Shown here: positions 1 through 7,504 of the stretch, piece after piece
Position numbering within the stretch: the first letter of the stretch is position 1
Layout of the letters: each line of letters starts with the position of its first letter
DNA from: DASPKT01 sp035627915
Lineage (GTDB): Bacteria; Pseudomonadota; Alphaproteobacteria; Azospirillales; Azospirillaceae
Assembly (NCBI GenBank): GCA_035627915.1
Contig: DASPKT010000421.1
Span: 1 to 20,764 of the forward strand
Direction of reading: 5' to 3'
DNA length: 20,764 bases
The notes under the pieces: model-generated
Databases searched by the model: none
Seen by the model: only the letters and a program-made list of their open reading frames with translations
What the model was told of the DNA's origin: nothing
Program-made: the position numbers and the translations under genes

Positions 1-1230
1 GGCGTTCTCAAGCCCCAGCGTCACCTGCACCGGTTCCGGCGCGCCGCCGCGGCCCAGGACCCAGACGGTGCCCCGGCGGGTGCCGTCGGCGGCCGGGGCG
101 GCCTCCCCGGGTCCGCGCTTCGGGCCGGCGGACGCGCCCTGCTCGGCAGCCACGGCGGCGCCGGGGGTGCGGGCGGCGCCGGGCCGCGCCTCGGGGCGGG
201 GGCGGAAGCGGAGTGCTGCGGCCGGGATCTTCACCGCCCGCTCCCGCTCGCCCATGACGATGTCGAGCTTGGCGGTGAGGCCGGGCAGCAGCCGCTCGCC
301 GGGATTGTCCGCGGCGACCACGACCGTGTAGGTGACGACGTTCTGCTGCTCCTTCGGCGCCTTGCGGATCTGGCGCACGGTTCCGGCGAAGCCGGTCCCG
401 GGGAAGGCGTCGACGGTGAAGCGCACCGGCTGGCCCTCGCGCACGCGGCCGATGTCGGCCTCGTCCACCCGCGCCTCCACCTCCATGCGCTCCAGGCTGC
501 TGGCGATTGTGAAGAGGGTGGGTGCCGTCATGCTGGCCTGCACGGTCTGGCCCGGCTCCACCTCGCGCTTGATGACGACGCCGTCGATGGGGGCGCGGAT
601 GACGCTGCGCTCCAGGTCGGTGGCGGCCTGCTTCAGCGCCGCGTCCTGCTGCAGCACGCCGGCGCGGGCGCTCATGATCTGCGCGTCGGCCATGCGCAGG
701 TCGGCCTCCGCCGTGTCGAGGCGCGTGCGCGCCGTCTCGAAGTCGCGCTCCGACAGGTTGCCCTGTTTGCGCAGCGCCTGGCGCCGCTCGAAGTCCCGCC
801 TTGCGTCGGCAAGCTGCACGGCGGCGCGGTTGCGCGCGGCCTCCGTCTCTGCCACGCGGGCGCGGGCGACCTCCAGCTGCGCCTCGGCCTGGGCCACCCG
901 CGCCTCGAAGGTGCGGGGGTCGAGGCGGGCCAGCACGTCGCCCCGGGCGACGCGGCTGTTGTAGTCCACCGCCACCTCGGCGATCTGCCCGGACAGCTGG
1001 GAGCCCACGACCACCTCCCCCGCGGCGCGCAGCGCGCCCGAGGTGGAGACGGCGCTGACGATCGGCCCCTCCTCCACCGCGGCGAAGGTGTAGACGGTGC
1101 GCGCCTCGTCGGCCGGCGACAGCAGGTACCAGGCCCCGCCCGACAGCACCGCAAGGGTCCCGAGCACGGCCAGGCGGCGGCGCAGGCCGGCACCCGCCAG
1201 GGAACGGAGGAAGGAGGAACGGTCGCTCAT
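1..1230 (-). CDS. MacA/HlyD-family efflux periplasmic adaptor subunit (partial, 3' end off the window)
   Basis: This is a periplasmic adaptor (membrane fusion protein) linking an inner-membrane exporter to an outer-membrane channel. From the ATG at 1230 the frame stays open to base 1, giving 410 visible residues. Residues about 20-37 form one N-terminal membrane anchor. The first half of the barrel-sandwich (lipoyl-like) domain lies near 70-106 (GEVVVGSQLSGQIAEV, then RGDVLARLDP). A long charged, Ala-rich coiled-coil hairpin spans about 107-205. The second lipoyl half is at about 211-230 (IRAPIDGVVIKREVEPGQTV), followed by the beta-barrel domain. Residues about 343-388 are an Ala/Pro/Gly/Arg-rich low-complexity linker before VWVLGRGG, where the membrane-proximal domain begins. 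The order fits MacA-type adaptors, so a MacB-like ABC transporter may follow beyond the left edge. An RND partner cannot be excluded. The gene is divergent from the glycosyltransferase at 1426. Confidence 0.85.
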   Translation of the reverse strand, partial: MSDRSSFLRSLAGAGLRRRLAVLGTLAVLSGGAWYLLSPADEARTVYTFAAVEEGPIVSAVSTSGALRAAGEVVVGSQLSGQIAEVAVDYNSRVARGDVLARLDPRTFEARVAQAEAQLEVARARVAETEAARNRAAVQLADARRDFERRQALRKQGNLSERDFETARTRLDTAEADLRMADAQIMSARAGVLQQDAALKQAATDLERSVIRAPIDGVVIKREVEPGQTVQASMTAPTLFTIASSLERMEVEARVDEADIGRVREGQPVRFTVDAFPGTGFAGTVRQIRKAPKEQQNVVTYTVVVAADNPGERLLPGLTAKLDIVMGERERAVKIPAAALRFRPRPEARPGAARTPGAAVAAEQGASAGPKRGPGEAAPAADGTRRGTVWVLGRGGAPEPVQVTLGLENA

Positions 1231-1425
1231 GTCACGCTTCGGTTCGGAGGGCGCGGGCGCCGGGAATGCCGCCCGGTTCTTATACGGCCGGGCCCGGCGG
1301 ACCCTGCACCGAATGTTAAGCATCCGGAGAAATCATGGCCGGGAGAAGGCGGAAGGGGGTATCTTCCCTCCTTCGGAGCCAGACCCGCCGCATCCCGCCG
1401 CCGCACCCCGCCAGAGCATCGCCGC

Positions 1426-2457
1426 ATGTCCCTGCCCCCGCAGCCCCCCCGGCCCATCGCCTTCCCCGGTCAGCCCGGGCAGCCGGTGCTCTCGGTGGTC
1501 GTCCCGATGCACAACGAGCAGGCGAACGTCGGCCCGCTGTTCCGGCGGCTGCAGGGCGTGCTGGAGCGCCTGGGCCTGCCCTACGAGGTGGTCTGCGTCG
1601 ACGACGGCAGCCGCGACGGCACCTGGGCGGCGCTGGAGGCGGCGCGCGTCGCCAACCCGCGCGTCAAGCTGCTGCGCTTCAGCCGCAACTTCGGCAAGGA
1701 GATGGCGATGACGGCGGGCCTGCGCCAGGCCTCCGGCCGCGCCGCCATCATCATGGACGCCGACCTGCAGCACCCGCCCGAGCTGATCGAGGAGTTCGTC
1801 GCCCGCTGGCGGGAGGGCGCGCAGATGGTCTACGCGGTGCGCCGCAGCCGCGACACCGACCCGACGCTGCGCCGCCACCTGAGCGAACTCTACTACCGGC
1901 TCCTCGGCGCCCTTTCGGAGGTCGAGCTGCCGCGCGGCGCCGGCGATTTCCGCCTGCTGGACCGCGCCGTCGTCGACGCGCTGAACGCCATGCCGGAGCG
2001 CGGGCGCTTCCTCAAGGGGATGTACAGCTGGGTCGGCTTCCGCCAGGCGGCGGTGCCCTTCGACCCGGCGCCGCGCCACGCCGGCACGTCGGCGTTCGGG
2101 TTCTGGCGCCTGCTGCGCTTCGGCTTCGACGGCATCGCCTCCTTCAGCACCCTGCCGCTGCGCGTCTGGTCCTGGCTGGGGCTGGTGGTGGCGGCGCTGG
2201 CCTGCGTCTATGCCGGGGTGATCATCGCCAAGACCATGATCTACGGCATCGAGGTGCCGGGCTACGCCTCGCTGATGGCGGCGACGCTGTTCCTGGGCGG
2301 GGTGCAGCTGATCTGCCTGGGCGTGCTGGGCGACTATCTCGGCCGCGTCTTCACCGAGGTGAAGGGCCGCCCGCTCTACATCGTCGCCGACGCCCAGGGC
2401 TTCGCCCGGGCCGAGGAGGCGCGCCCGCCGGCCGACGGCCGGCAGAGCCTGCCCTGA
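1426..2457 (+). CDS. GT2 family glycosyltransferase, polyprenyl-phosphate sugar transferase type (GtrB/ArnC/DPM1-like)
   Basis: This 343-residue protein is predicted to move a sugar from a nucleotide-sugar onto undecaprenyl phosphate at the cytoplasmic face of the inner membrane. The GT-A fold starts with SVVVPMHNEQANV at about residues 23-35. It continues with VDDGSRDGT (58-66), the metal-binding DAD at 111-113 in IIMDADLQHPPEL, and RGAGDFRLLDR (170-180). The family block HAGTSAFGFWRLLRFGFDGI is at about 218-237. Two C-terminal membrane segments follow (about 246-268 and 281-303), as in GtrB and ArnC. It overlaps or abuts the GT-C gene that follows, which suggests one operon in which this enzyme makes the lipid-linked sugar and the next gene uses it. 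The 195 bp separating it from the divergent adaptor gene hold no convincing promoter boxes, and the region before the ATG has only a weak Shine-Dalgarno. The specific sugar cannot be read from sequence. Confidence 0.9.
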   Translation: MSLPPQPPRPIAFPGQPGQPVLSVVVPMHNEQANVGPLFRRLQGVLERLGLPYEVVCVDDGSRDGTWAALEAARVANPRVKLLRFSRNFGKEMAMTAGLRQASGRAAIIMDADLQHPPELIEEFVARWREGAQMVYAVRRSRDTDPTLRRHLSELYYRLLGALSEVELPRGAGDFRLLDRAVVDALNAMPERGRFLKGMYSWVGFRQAAVPFDPAPRHAGTSAFGFWRLLRFGFDGIASFSTLPLRVWSWLGLVVAALACVYAGVIIAKTMIYGIEVPGYASLMAATLFLGGVQLICLGVLGDYLGRVFTEVKGRPLYIVADAQGFARAEEARPPADGRQSLP

Positions 2458-2516
2458 CCCCCTCGCCGTCCGGCCCCGCGGCCCGGCGCTTCTGGAGCGG
2501 GCTGTACGCCGCCGCC

Positions 2517-4052
2517 ATGGTCCTGGCGGCGTGCCTGATGCTGGCCGGCTTCCGCGACCACGGCATCACCTGGGACGAGCCGCTGCACGTGGAGTACGGC
2601 GAGCGGGCGCTGGACTGGTACCTGAGCCTGGGCGCCGACCGCTCGGTGCTGGAGTTCCAGAACCTCTACCTCTACGGCGCCCTGTACGACACGATGGCGG
2701 CCGCCATCTCGCTGCTGTCGCCCTTCGACGCCTACGGGACGCGCCGGCTGCTGGGCGGGCTGCTGGGGCTGCTGGGCGTGGCGGCGGTGCACCGCATCGC
2801 GCGCGACCTTGGCGGCGCGCGCGCCGGGGCCCTGGCGGCGGTGCTGCTGCTGCTGACGCCGGACTGGTGGGGCCACGCCTTCAACAATCCCAAGGACACG
2901 CCCTTCGCCGTCGCCGGCGCCTGGTCGGCGGTGTTCCTGGTACGGCTGGCCACGGCGCTGCCGGAGCCGCGGCTGCGCGACGCGGTCGGGTTCGGCTTGG
3001 CGCTGGGGGCCGCGCTGGGCATCCGGGTCGGCGGCGTGCTGTTCCTGGGGCCGCTGGGCGTGGTGGGGCTGGCCTGGGTGCTGCTGCGGCTGGGCCGGGG
3101 CGCCGGCCCGCTGCCCGTCCTGGCGGAGGCGGGGCGCATCGCGCTGGTCTTCGCCGCCGCCCTGCCGGTGGCCTGGGCCCTCATGGTGGCGGCATGGCCG
3201 TGGGCGCAGCTGGACCCGGTCGGCCACCCCGTCCGGGCGCTGGCGGAATTCTCGCGCTTCCCCCTGGACTTCACCTTCCTGTTCGCCGGCCAGACACTGC
3301 GCACCACCGAGCTGCCCTGGTGGTACCTGCCGATGGGCCTCGCCGTGAAGCTGCCGGTGCCGCTGTTCCTGGCGGTCGCCGGCGCCGCGGGGCTGGGGCT
3401 GTCGGCGCTGCTGCGCGGGCGGGTGCGGATGGAGGCGGTGGCGCTCGCCGCCGCCCTGCTGCTGCCGCCGCTGGCGGTGCTGGCGACCCACGCGGTGCTC
3501 TATGACGGCATCCGCCACATGCTGTTCCTGGTGCCGCTGCTGGCCGCGGCCGCCGGCGTCGCGCTGGACCGGCTGGCGTTGGCCCTGCCGGCCAGCCGCC
3601 GGGGCTTCCGGCCGGCGGCGCTGGCGGGGGCGGCGCTGGCCGGCTACGCCGCCGCCCAGGCCGCCACCATGGTCCGGCTGCACCCCTACCAGACCATCTG
3701 GCACAACGCCCTGGCCGGCGGCGTGACCGGGGCCGCGGGGCGGTTCGAGCTGGACTACTGGGGCTCCGCCATGTCGGAGGCGGCGCGCGCGCTGACCGCC
3801 GCCATCCTGCGCCGGGAGGGGGTGATGTCGCTGACCAGGCCCTACCGCGTGCGCCTCTGCGGCCCGCCCGGTTCCGCCCTCTACTACCTGCCGCCCAGCT
3901 GGCGCGGCGTCGGCGAGGGCGAGGCGGACTTCTACGTCGCCTACACCCGCGGCCGCTGCCCCGGCGCGCCCGAGGGGGCGGAGCTGGTGCGGGTGGAGCG
4001 CATGGGCATCCCGCTGGCCTTCGTCCTGGACCTGCGCGGCGCGCGGCCTTAG
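2517..4052 (+). CDS. GT-C membrane glycosyltransferase, GT39/ArnT-like
   Basis: This is a hydrophobic multi-spanning protein, 511 residues from the ATG at 2517. Just after the first membrane segment is GITWDEPLHVEYGERAL. An acidic Asp-Glu pair (here D20-E21) in the first periplasmic loop is the hallmark of the GT39/GT83/ArnT GT-C families, which use polyprenyl-phosphate sugars on the periplasmic side. Other recognisable parts are NNPKDTPFA and a run of roughly ten hydrophobic helices, then a soluble C-terminal tail with SALYYLPPSW. The start is uncertain. The frame is open upstream across the GT2 gene, but the only ATG before the first helix is at 2517, which clips that helix. A CTG at 2454 overlaps the upstream TGA (CTGA) and would add 21 residues that complete the helix. 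No good Shine-Dalgarno precedes either. It is the probable partner of the GT2 gene. The acceptor (lipid A, O-antigen or protein) is unknown. Confidence 0.8.
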   Translation: MVLAACLMLAGFRDHGITWDEPLHVEYGERALDWYLSLGADRSVLEFQNLYLYGALYDTMAAAISLLSPFDAYGTRRLLGGLLGLLGVAAVHRIARDLGGARAGALAAVLLLLTPDWWGHAFNNPKDTPFAVAGAWSAVFLVRLATALPEPRLRDAVGFGLALGAALGIRVGGVLFLGPLGVVGLAWVLLRLGRGAGPLPVLAEAGRIALVFAAALPVAWALMVAAWPWAQLDPVGHPVRALAEFSRFPLDFTFLFAGQTLRTTELPWWYLPMGLAVKLPVPLFLAVAGAAGLGLSALLRGRVRMEAVALAAALLLPPLAVLATHAVLYDGIRHMLFLVPLLAAAAGVALDRLALALPASRRGFRPAALAGAALAGYAAAQAATMVRLHPYQTIWHNALAGGVTGAAGRFELDYWGSAMSEAARALTAAILRREGVMSLTRPYRVRLCGPPGSALYYLPPSWRGVGEGEADFYVAYTRGRCPGAPEGAELVRVERMGIPLAFVLDLRGARP

Positions 4053-4062
4053 GAGCCCTTCC

Positions 4063-6030
4063 CTAGGGACGCTTCGCCGGGGCCGGTTCCTGGCGCTTGC
4101 GGGGCTGGTCGCCCTTGCCCGGCGTGTCGCGGGCCTCGCGGATCAGGTCCTGGCAGGGGCTGTCCTCGCCGCCGCCGGTCTCGATCAGCGGGATCAGGGC
4201 CGCCAGCGGGGTCAGCAGCGTGCCGAGCGCCACCGCGGCGGCCCCCTTCGCCGCCAGCGGCCCCGCCTCCACCCCCACCTCGGGCTCGGAGAAGGTGCCG
4301 CCGAAGGTGATGGGCGTGCGGGCCGACGCGATGCTGGCGTCCTTGGGGTGGGCGAGGATGCGGCCGTCCAGCGTCTCCTTGGCCAGCCCGATCGTCATCT
4401 CGCCGGCGACGTTGGTGTCCTCGGTGTCGAAGACCAGGGTCTTGGACTTCATAACGCCGTCCTCCACGTCGAAGGCGGCCACCATGCAGCGCACCGGCAC
4501 CGACTGGTCCTTGGTCAGCACGAAGCCCAGCGCCTCCGCCAGGTCGATGCCGGTGACCTCCATCAGCAGCGTGCTGAAGCGCCCGCCCTGCATGATGAGG
4601 GCCGATTCGCCGTCGGCGTTGCCCAGGATGCCGGCCAGCGACTTGCCGCTGCCTTGCAGGTCCAGGTGACCGCCGATGGTGCCCTCGGTCTCCTCCTCGA
4701 AGGGCGTGCCCTTGAACAGGGGCTTCAGCTGCACGCCGCGGATGTCGATGTCGAAGGCGGCGGAGGGCACCTGCTCGCGCCCGTTCAGCACGATGCTGCC
4801 GCCGACCGTGCCCAGCGCCAGGGTGACGTTGAAGGGCTGCACCACGGCGCGCCCGTTCTCCAGCTTCAGCCCGGCCTTCACCCCCTGCATGGGCACCGGC
4901 CCCTCGATGTCCTGGGCGCTGAAGCTGATGTCCATGTCGGCCACGCGCAGCCGCTCCAGGTTGATCTCGGTGTCGGGGATCAGCTTGCCGTCGTTGTCCT
5001 CCTCGCCCGGAGTCATGCCGATGAAGCCGCCGAGGTCGGCCAGGCGCAGCTGCTTCGACACCAGCTCCGCCCGCACGACCGGGCGCGGCTCCTGCGGGGT
5101 GACGCTGAGCCAGCCGGACAGGTCGCTCTCGCCGACCTTGCCGTCGATCTCCTCGGCCCGCCATTCCGCCTCGCGCCGGATCAGCCGGGTGTTCAGGTGG
5201 TAGGGGCCGGTCGGCGGCAGCGGCACGCTGACCAGCGAATAGGTCTCCGCCAGGTTGGGGCCCTTCAGCGCCAGCCGCAGATCGACGCCGCGCAGCTTCA
5301 CCGGCTCGGTCAGGGTGCCCTCCGCGGTCAGCGAGGTCTTGCCCAGCGAGACCGCCAGCTTCAGCGGGTAGGGCTCCTCCGTCTCGCGCAGCGTGATGAG
5401 CGGCGCGCCGGTGAACTCGATCTTCAGCGGCTTGCCCTCCATGGTGCCGCTGCCGTCGAGGCGCACCTGCCGGTCGCCGCTGCCCTCCGCCACGACGGTG
5501 TGGATGCGGCTGTCGATGTCGATGTCCGCCTTGGGGTCGCGGTAGATGAGCTGGCCCTCCTCGATCGCCAGCGTGCCGATGACGGGGAACTCCGAGCGCT
5601 CCTCCGGCGACACCGCCTCCGCCGCGGCCTCCGCCTCGGCCGGCACGTCGAAGACCCAGTTGCCCACCCCTTCCGCGTTCTTCTCCAGCAGCAGCCAGGG
5701 CTCGGCCACGATGACCTCGGGCAGGTCGATGCGGCCGGTCAGCAGCGGCAGCAGCTTCACCACCGCCTCCATGCGCCCGACCCGCGCCATCAGCGGGTCG
5801 CTGCCCCATTCGGCGTTGGCCATGGTGATGCCGCCCAGCGTGATACGCGGCGACAGCGACCAGTCGATGTCGACCGGCCCGGCGATCTCCACCTTGCGCC
5901 CCGTCGTCTCCGTCATTCGGTCTGCGGCGTAGCGGGCCAGCCGCTCCGGTCCCATGGTGACGATCAGGACGGCGCCCCCGACCACCAGGACGACAAGGAC
6001 GAGACCGACGATCAGCAGTGCCCGGCGCAT
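4063..6030 (-). CDS. AsmA family protein
   Basis: This is a 655-residue inner-membrane-anchored, mostly periplasmic protein of the AsmA family. Relatives form long beta-groove structures linked to outer-membrane assembly and lipid transport between membranes. One N-terminal membrane helix (residues about 5-25, LLIVGLVLVVLVVGGAVLIV) is followed by the typical AsmA start: ERLARYAADRMTETTGRKVE, then DIDWSLSPRITLGGITMANA. The rest alternates short beta strands and ends in a conserved-looking block around LDGRILAHPKDASI and ITFGGTFSEPEV. The tail is Lys/Pro/Arg-rich. The start at 6030 is chosen because AGGGAG sits 8 bases upstream. A longer frame to 6078 has no such support. The gene converges on the GT-C gene with only 10 bp between stop codons and no T-rich terminator between them. 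The substrate is unknown. Confidence 0.88.
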   Translation of the reverse strand: MRRALLIVGLVLVVLVVGGAVLIVTMGPERLARYAADRMTETTGRKVEIAGPVDIDWSLSPRITLGGITMANAEWGSDPLMARVGRMEAVVKLLPLLTGRIDLPEVIVAEPWLLLEKNAEGVGNWVFDVPAEAEAAAEAVSPEERSEFPVIGTLAIEEGQLIYRDPKADIDIDSRIHTVVAEGSGDRQVRLDGSGTMEGKPLKIEFTGAPLITLRETEEPYPLKLAVSLGKTSLTAEGTLTEPVKLRGVDLRLALKGPNLAETYSLVSVPLPPTGPYHLNTRLIRREAEWRAEEIDGKVGESDLSGWLSVTPQEPRPVVRAELVSKQLRLADLGGFIGMTPGEEDNDGKLIPDTEINLERLRVADMDISFSAQDIEGPVPMQGVKAGLKLENGRAVVQPFNVTLALGTVGGSIVLNGREQVPSAAFDIDIRGVQLKPLFKGTPFEEETEGTIGGHLDLQGSGKSLAGILGNADGESALIMQGGRFSTLLMEVTGIDLAEALGFVLTKDQSVPVRCMVAAFDVEDGVMKSKTLVFDTEDTNVAGEMTIGLAKETLDGRILAHPKDASIASARTPITFGGTFSEPEVGVEAGPLAAKGAAAVALGTLLTPLAALIPLIETGGGEDSPCQDLIREARDTPGKGDQPRKRQEPAPAKRP

Positions 6031-6038
6031 GGGGCCGA

Positions 6039-6044
6039 CTCCCT
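6039..6044 (-). promoter_or_regulatory. Shine-Dalgarno of the AsmA-family gene
   Basis: AGGGAG on the minus strand ends 8 bases before the ATG at 6030. It decides the start in favour of MRRALLIVG over the upstream in-frame ATG at 6078. Confidence 0.7.
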
Positions 6045-6124
6045 GGATGTTCTCTCCATTCGGAACCCAAGGGAGCATTGATGGTTCCGCGTACCCTTCC
6101 GGCTAGGCGGGGCGGCGTACCCGT

Positions 6125-7318
6125 CTAATCCCTGCGGAGAATCCGTTGGCAGACCGCGGCGTGCCGGCGGGCGCGCTCGGCCAGCGGTCCGGCAGCGCCG
6201 GCGTCCAGCAGGGCCCGCCAGAAGGACAGCGCCTCCCGGTAGCGGCCGTGGCGTTGCAGGATCATGGCGAGCGCGTAGCGCAGCCCGCCGTCGGTCGGGC
6301 GCTGGCGCAAGGCCGCGCAGAGATGGGCCACCGCGGCGTCGACCTTGCCTGACCGGGCGGCGCTGCGGGCCAGCGCCAGGCTCGCCTCGGAGAAGCCGGG
6401 ATCGCGGTCCAGCGCCCGGTGCCAGCACACCTCCGCCTCCGCCCGCCGCCCGGACAGGGCCAGCACCTCGCCCAGCCGGTAGAGGACGGCGGGGTCCCAC
6501 GGCGTCAGGCGCAGCGCGGTGCCGAGCGCCCGCTCGCTGAGGTCGATGGCGCGGTGCCGGCGCATGAGTTCGGCGAAGTCCAGCAGCTGGTCGGCGCTGG
6601 CCGGCGGCGACTCCAGGGGCAGCAGGAACTGCCCCTCCGGGTCGACCAGCCGCCCGCGGCCGTCGCGTACCGGGCCGACCGGGTCGCCGGCGGCCTCCGA
6701 CAGGCCCATCCCCTGCTCCCGGCGCAGGCGCAGCGCCCCCTCGATCACGTCGCCCAGGGTGACGCCGTCGCGCAGCATGCCGCGCACCCGCCGCGCCGCC
6801 ACCAGGTCGCGGAAGCCGTAGAGCCCGCCGGCCGGCTCCAGCACGTCGAAGAGGGAGAGCCAGAACACCGCCTCCGGCCGCAGGCCCGACAGGGCGGACA
6901 GCCGCTCCGCCGACAGGTCGCGGTTGGCCGGCGGCGGCGGGCCGTCCAGGCCGAGGCGGCGGCGGAACTCGCCCTCGCTGATGAACTCCGCCCCCGGCGG
7001 CGCCTGGTGCAGCATCAGGGCCGGCAGCAGGCCGGAGCGCAGGTGCTTCAGCGCGCCGTGGGCGACCGCCACCGTCGTGACCTGGCGGCCCAGGCGCGGC
7101 GACAGCCGGCCGCCGCGGTCGCGCACCGCGTCGGCCACGCGGCGGGGCAGCAGCCCCTCGGCCCGGCCGATCAGGTGGACGACCGCCCCGGCCAGCCCGC
7201 CCGGCGCCGGGCCGCCGGGGCCGCCGCCCTCCGGCAGGGGCGCGCCGCCCGGCACCGGCAGCCGGATCAGCCGCCCCGTCGCACCCTGGAGGCTCCTGGC
7301 ATCGAACCTGGCGCTCAT
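6125..7318 (-). CDS. BRCT domain, MerR-like helix-turn-helix and TPR repeat protein
   Basis: This 397-residue cytoplasmic protein has an unusual combination of parts. Residues about 44-96 look like a BRCT fold (GAVVHLIGRAEGLLPRRV, then AVRDRGGRLSPRLGRQVT, then VAVAHGAL). BRCT domains bind phosphoproteins or DNA ends. Residues about 135-200 resemble a MerR-type winged helix (LSGLRPEAVFWLSLFDVLEP, then YGFRDLVAARRVRGML, then LGDVIEGALRLR). A link with DPEGQFLL leads to about four TPR-like units from 245 to the end (for example DPAVLYRLGEVLALSGRRAE and SLALARSAARSGKVDAAVAH). The start at 7318 (ATG) is preferred over the longer frame to 7435, because the extra residues look non-coding and the BRCT region begins soon after 7318. 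It lies downstream of a LigD polymerase-domain gene on the same strand, separated by 186 bp containing a large hairpin. A DNA-damage or regulatory role is inference only. I do not recognise a named gene. Confidence 0.75.
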   Translation of the reverse strand: MSARFDARSLQGATGRLIRLPVPGGAPLPEGGGPGGPAPGGLAGAVVHLIGRAEGLLPRRVADAVRDRGGRLSPRLGRQVTTVAVAHGALKHLRSGLLPALMLHQAPPGAEFISEGEFRRRLGLDGPPPPANRDLSAERLSALSGLRPEAVFWLSLFDVLEPAGGLYGFRDLVAARRVRGMLRDGVTLGDVIEGALRLRREQGMGLSEAAGDPVGPVRDGRGRLVDPEGQFLLPLESPPASADQLLDFAELMRRHRAIDLSERALGTALRLTPWDPAVLYRLGEVLALSGRRAEAEVCWHRALDRDPGFSEASLALARSAARSGKVDAAVAHLCAALRQRPTDGGLRYALAMILQRHGRYREALSFWRALLDAGAAGPLAERARRHAAVCQRILRRD

Positions 7319-7435
7319 GCGTCGGTCATTCCCCGTCCCCGTCCGGCACGCGCAGTCCGCGGGCCACCAGCCGCCCCAACGCGCGGCATCGGTCGAAGTT
7401 ACGGGAAACCGTTGGTTCCTATGCGCCAGCGCCAC

Positions 7436-7471
7436 GGCTTCGGGAGTGGCGGTAATCCCGCTCCCGAAGCC
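7436..7471 (-). terminator. 11-bp perfect hairpin between the LigD-type gene and the BRCT-TPR gene
   Basis: Inverted arms GGCTTCGGGAG and CTCCCGAAGCC enclose 14 bases, part of which can extend the stem. The hairpin is 33 bases after the stop of the LigD-type gene and 117 bases before the start of the BRCT-TPR gene. No T-tract follows on either strand, so it is either a non-canonical terminator, an RNA stabiliser or a protein-binding palindrome. Confidence 0.4.
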
Positions 7472-7504
7472 CCTGTTCCGGAAGGAAAAGCCGGTTCCGC
7501 CGCC

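Noticed and set aside
1279..1284. TATAAG (minus strand) as a -10 box for the efflux adaptor gene
   Set aside because: There is no -35-like hexamer at the right distance.
1335..2453. Upstream half of a 905-codon plus-strand frame ending at 4052
   Set aside because: It is out of frame within the clear GT2 gene and is Arg/Pro-rich; only the part after about 2454 is the GT-C gene.
4049..6070. A 673-codon minus-strand frame overlapping the AsmA-family gene
   Set aside because: It is frame-shifted by one from the AsmA gene, and its Gly/Arg/His-rich translation shows no domain. The other frame has the membrane anchor and the ribosome site.
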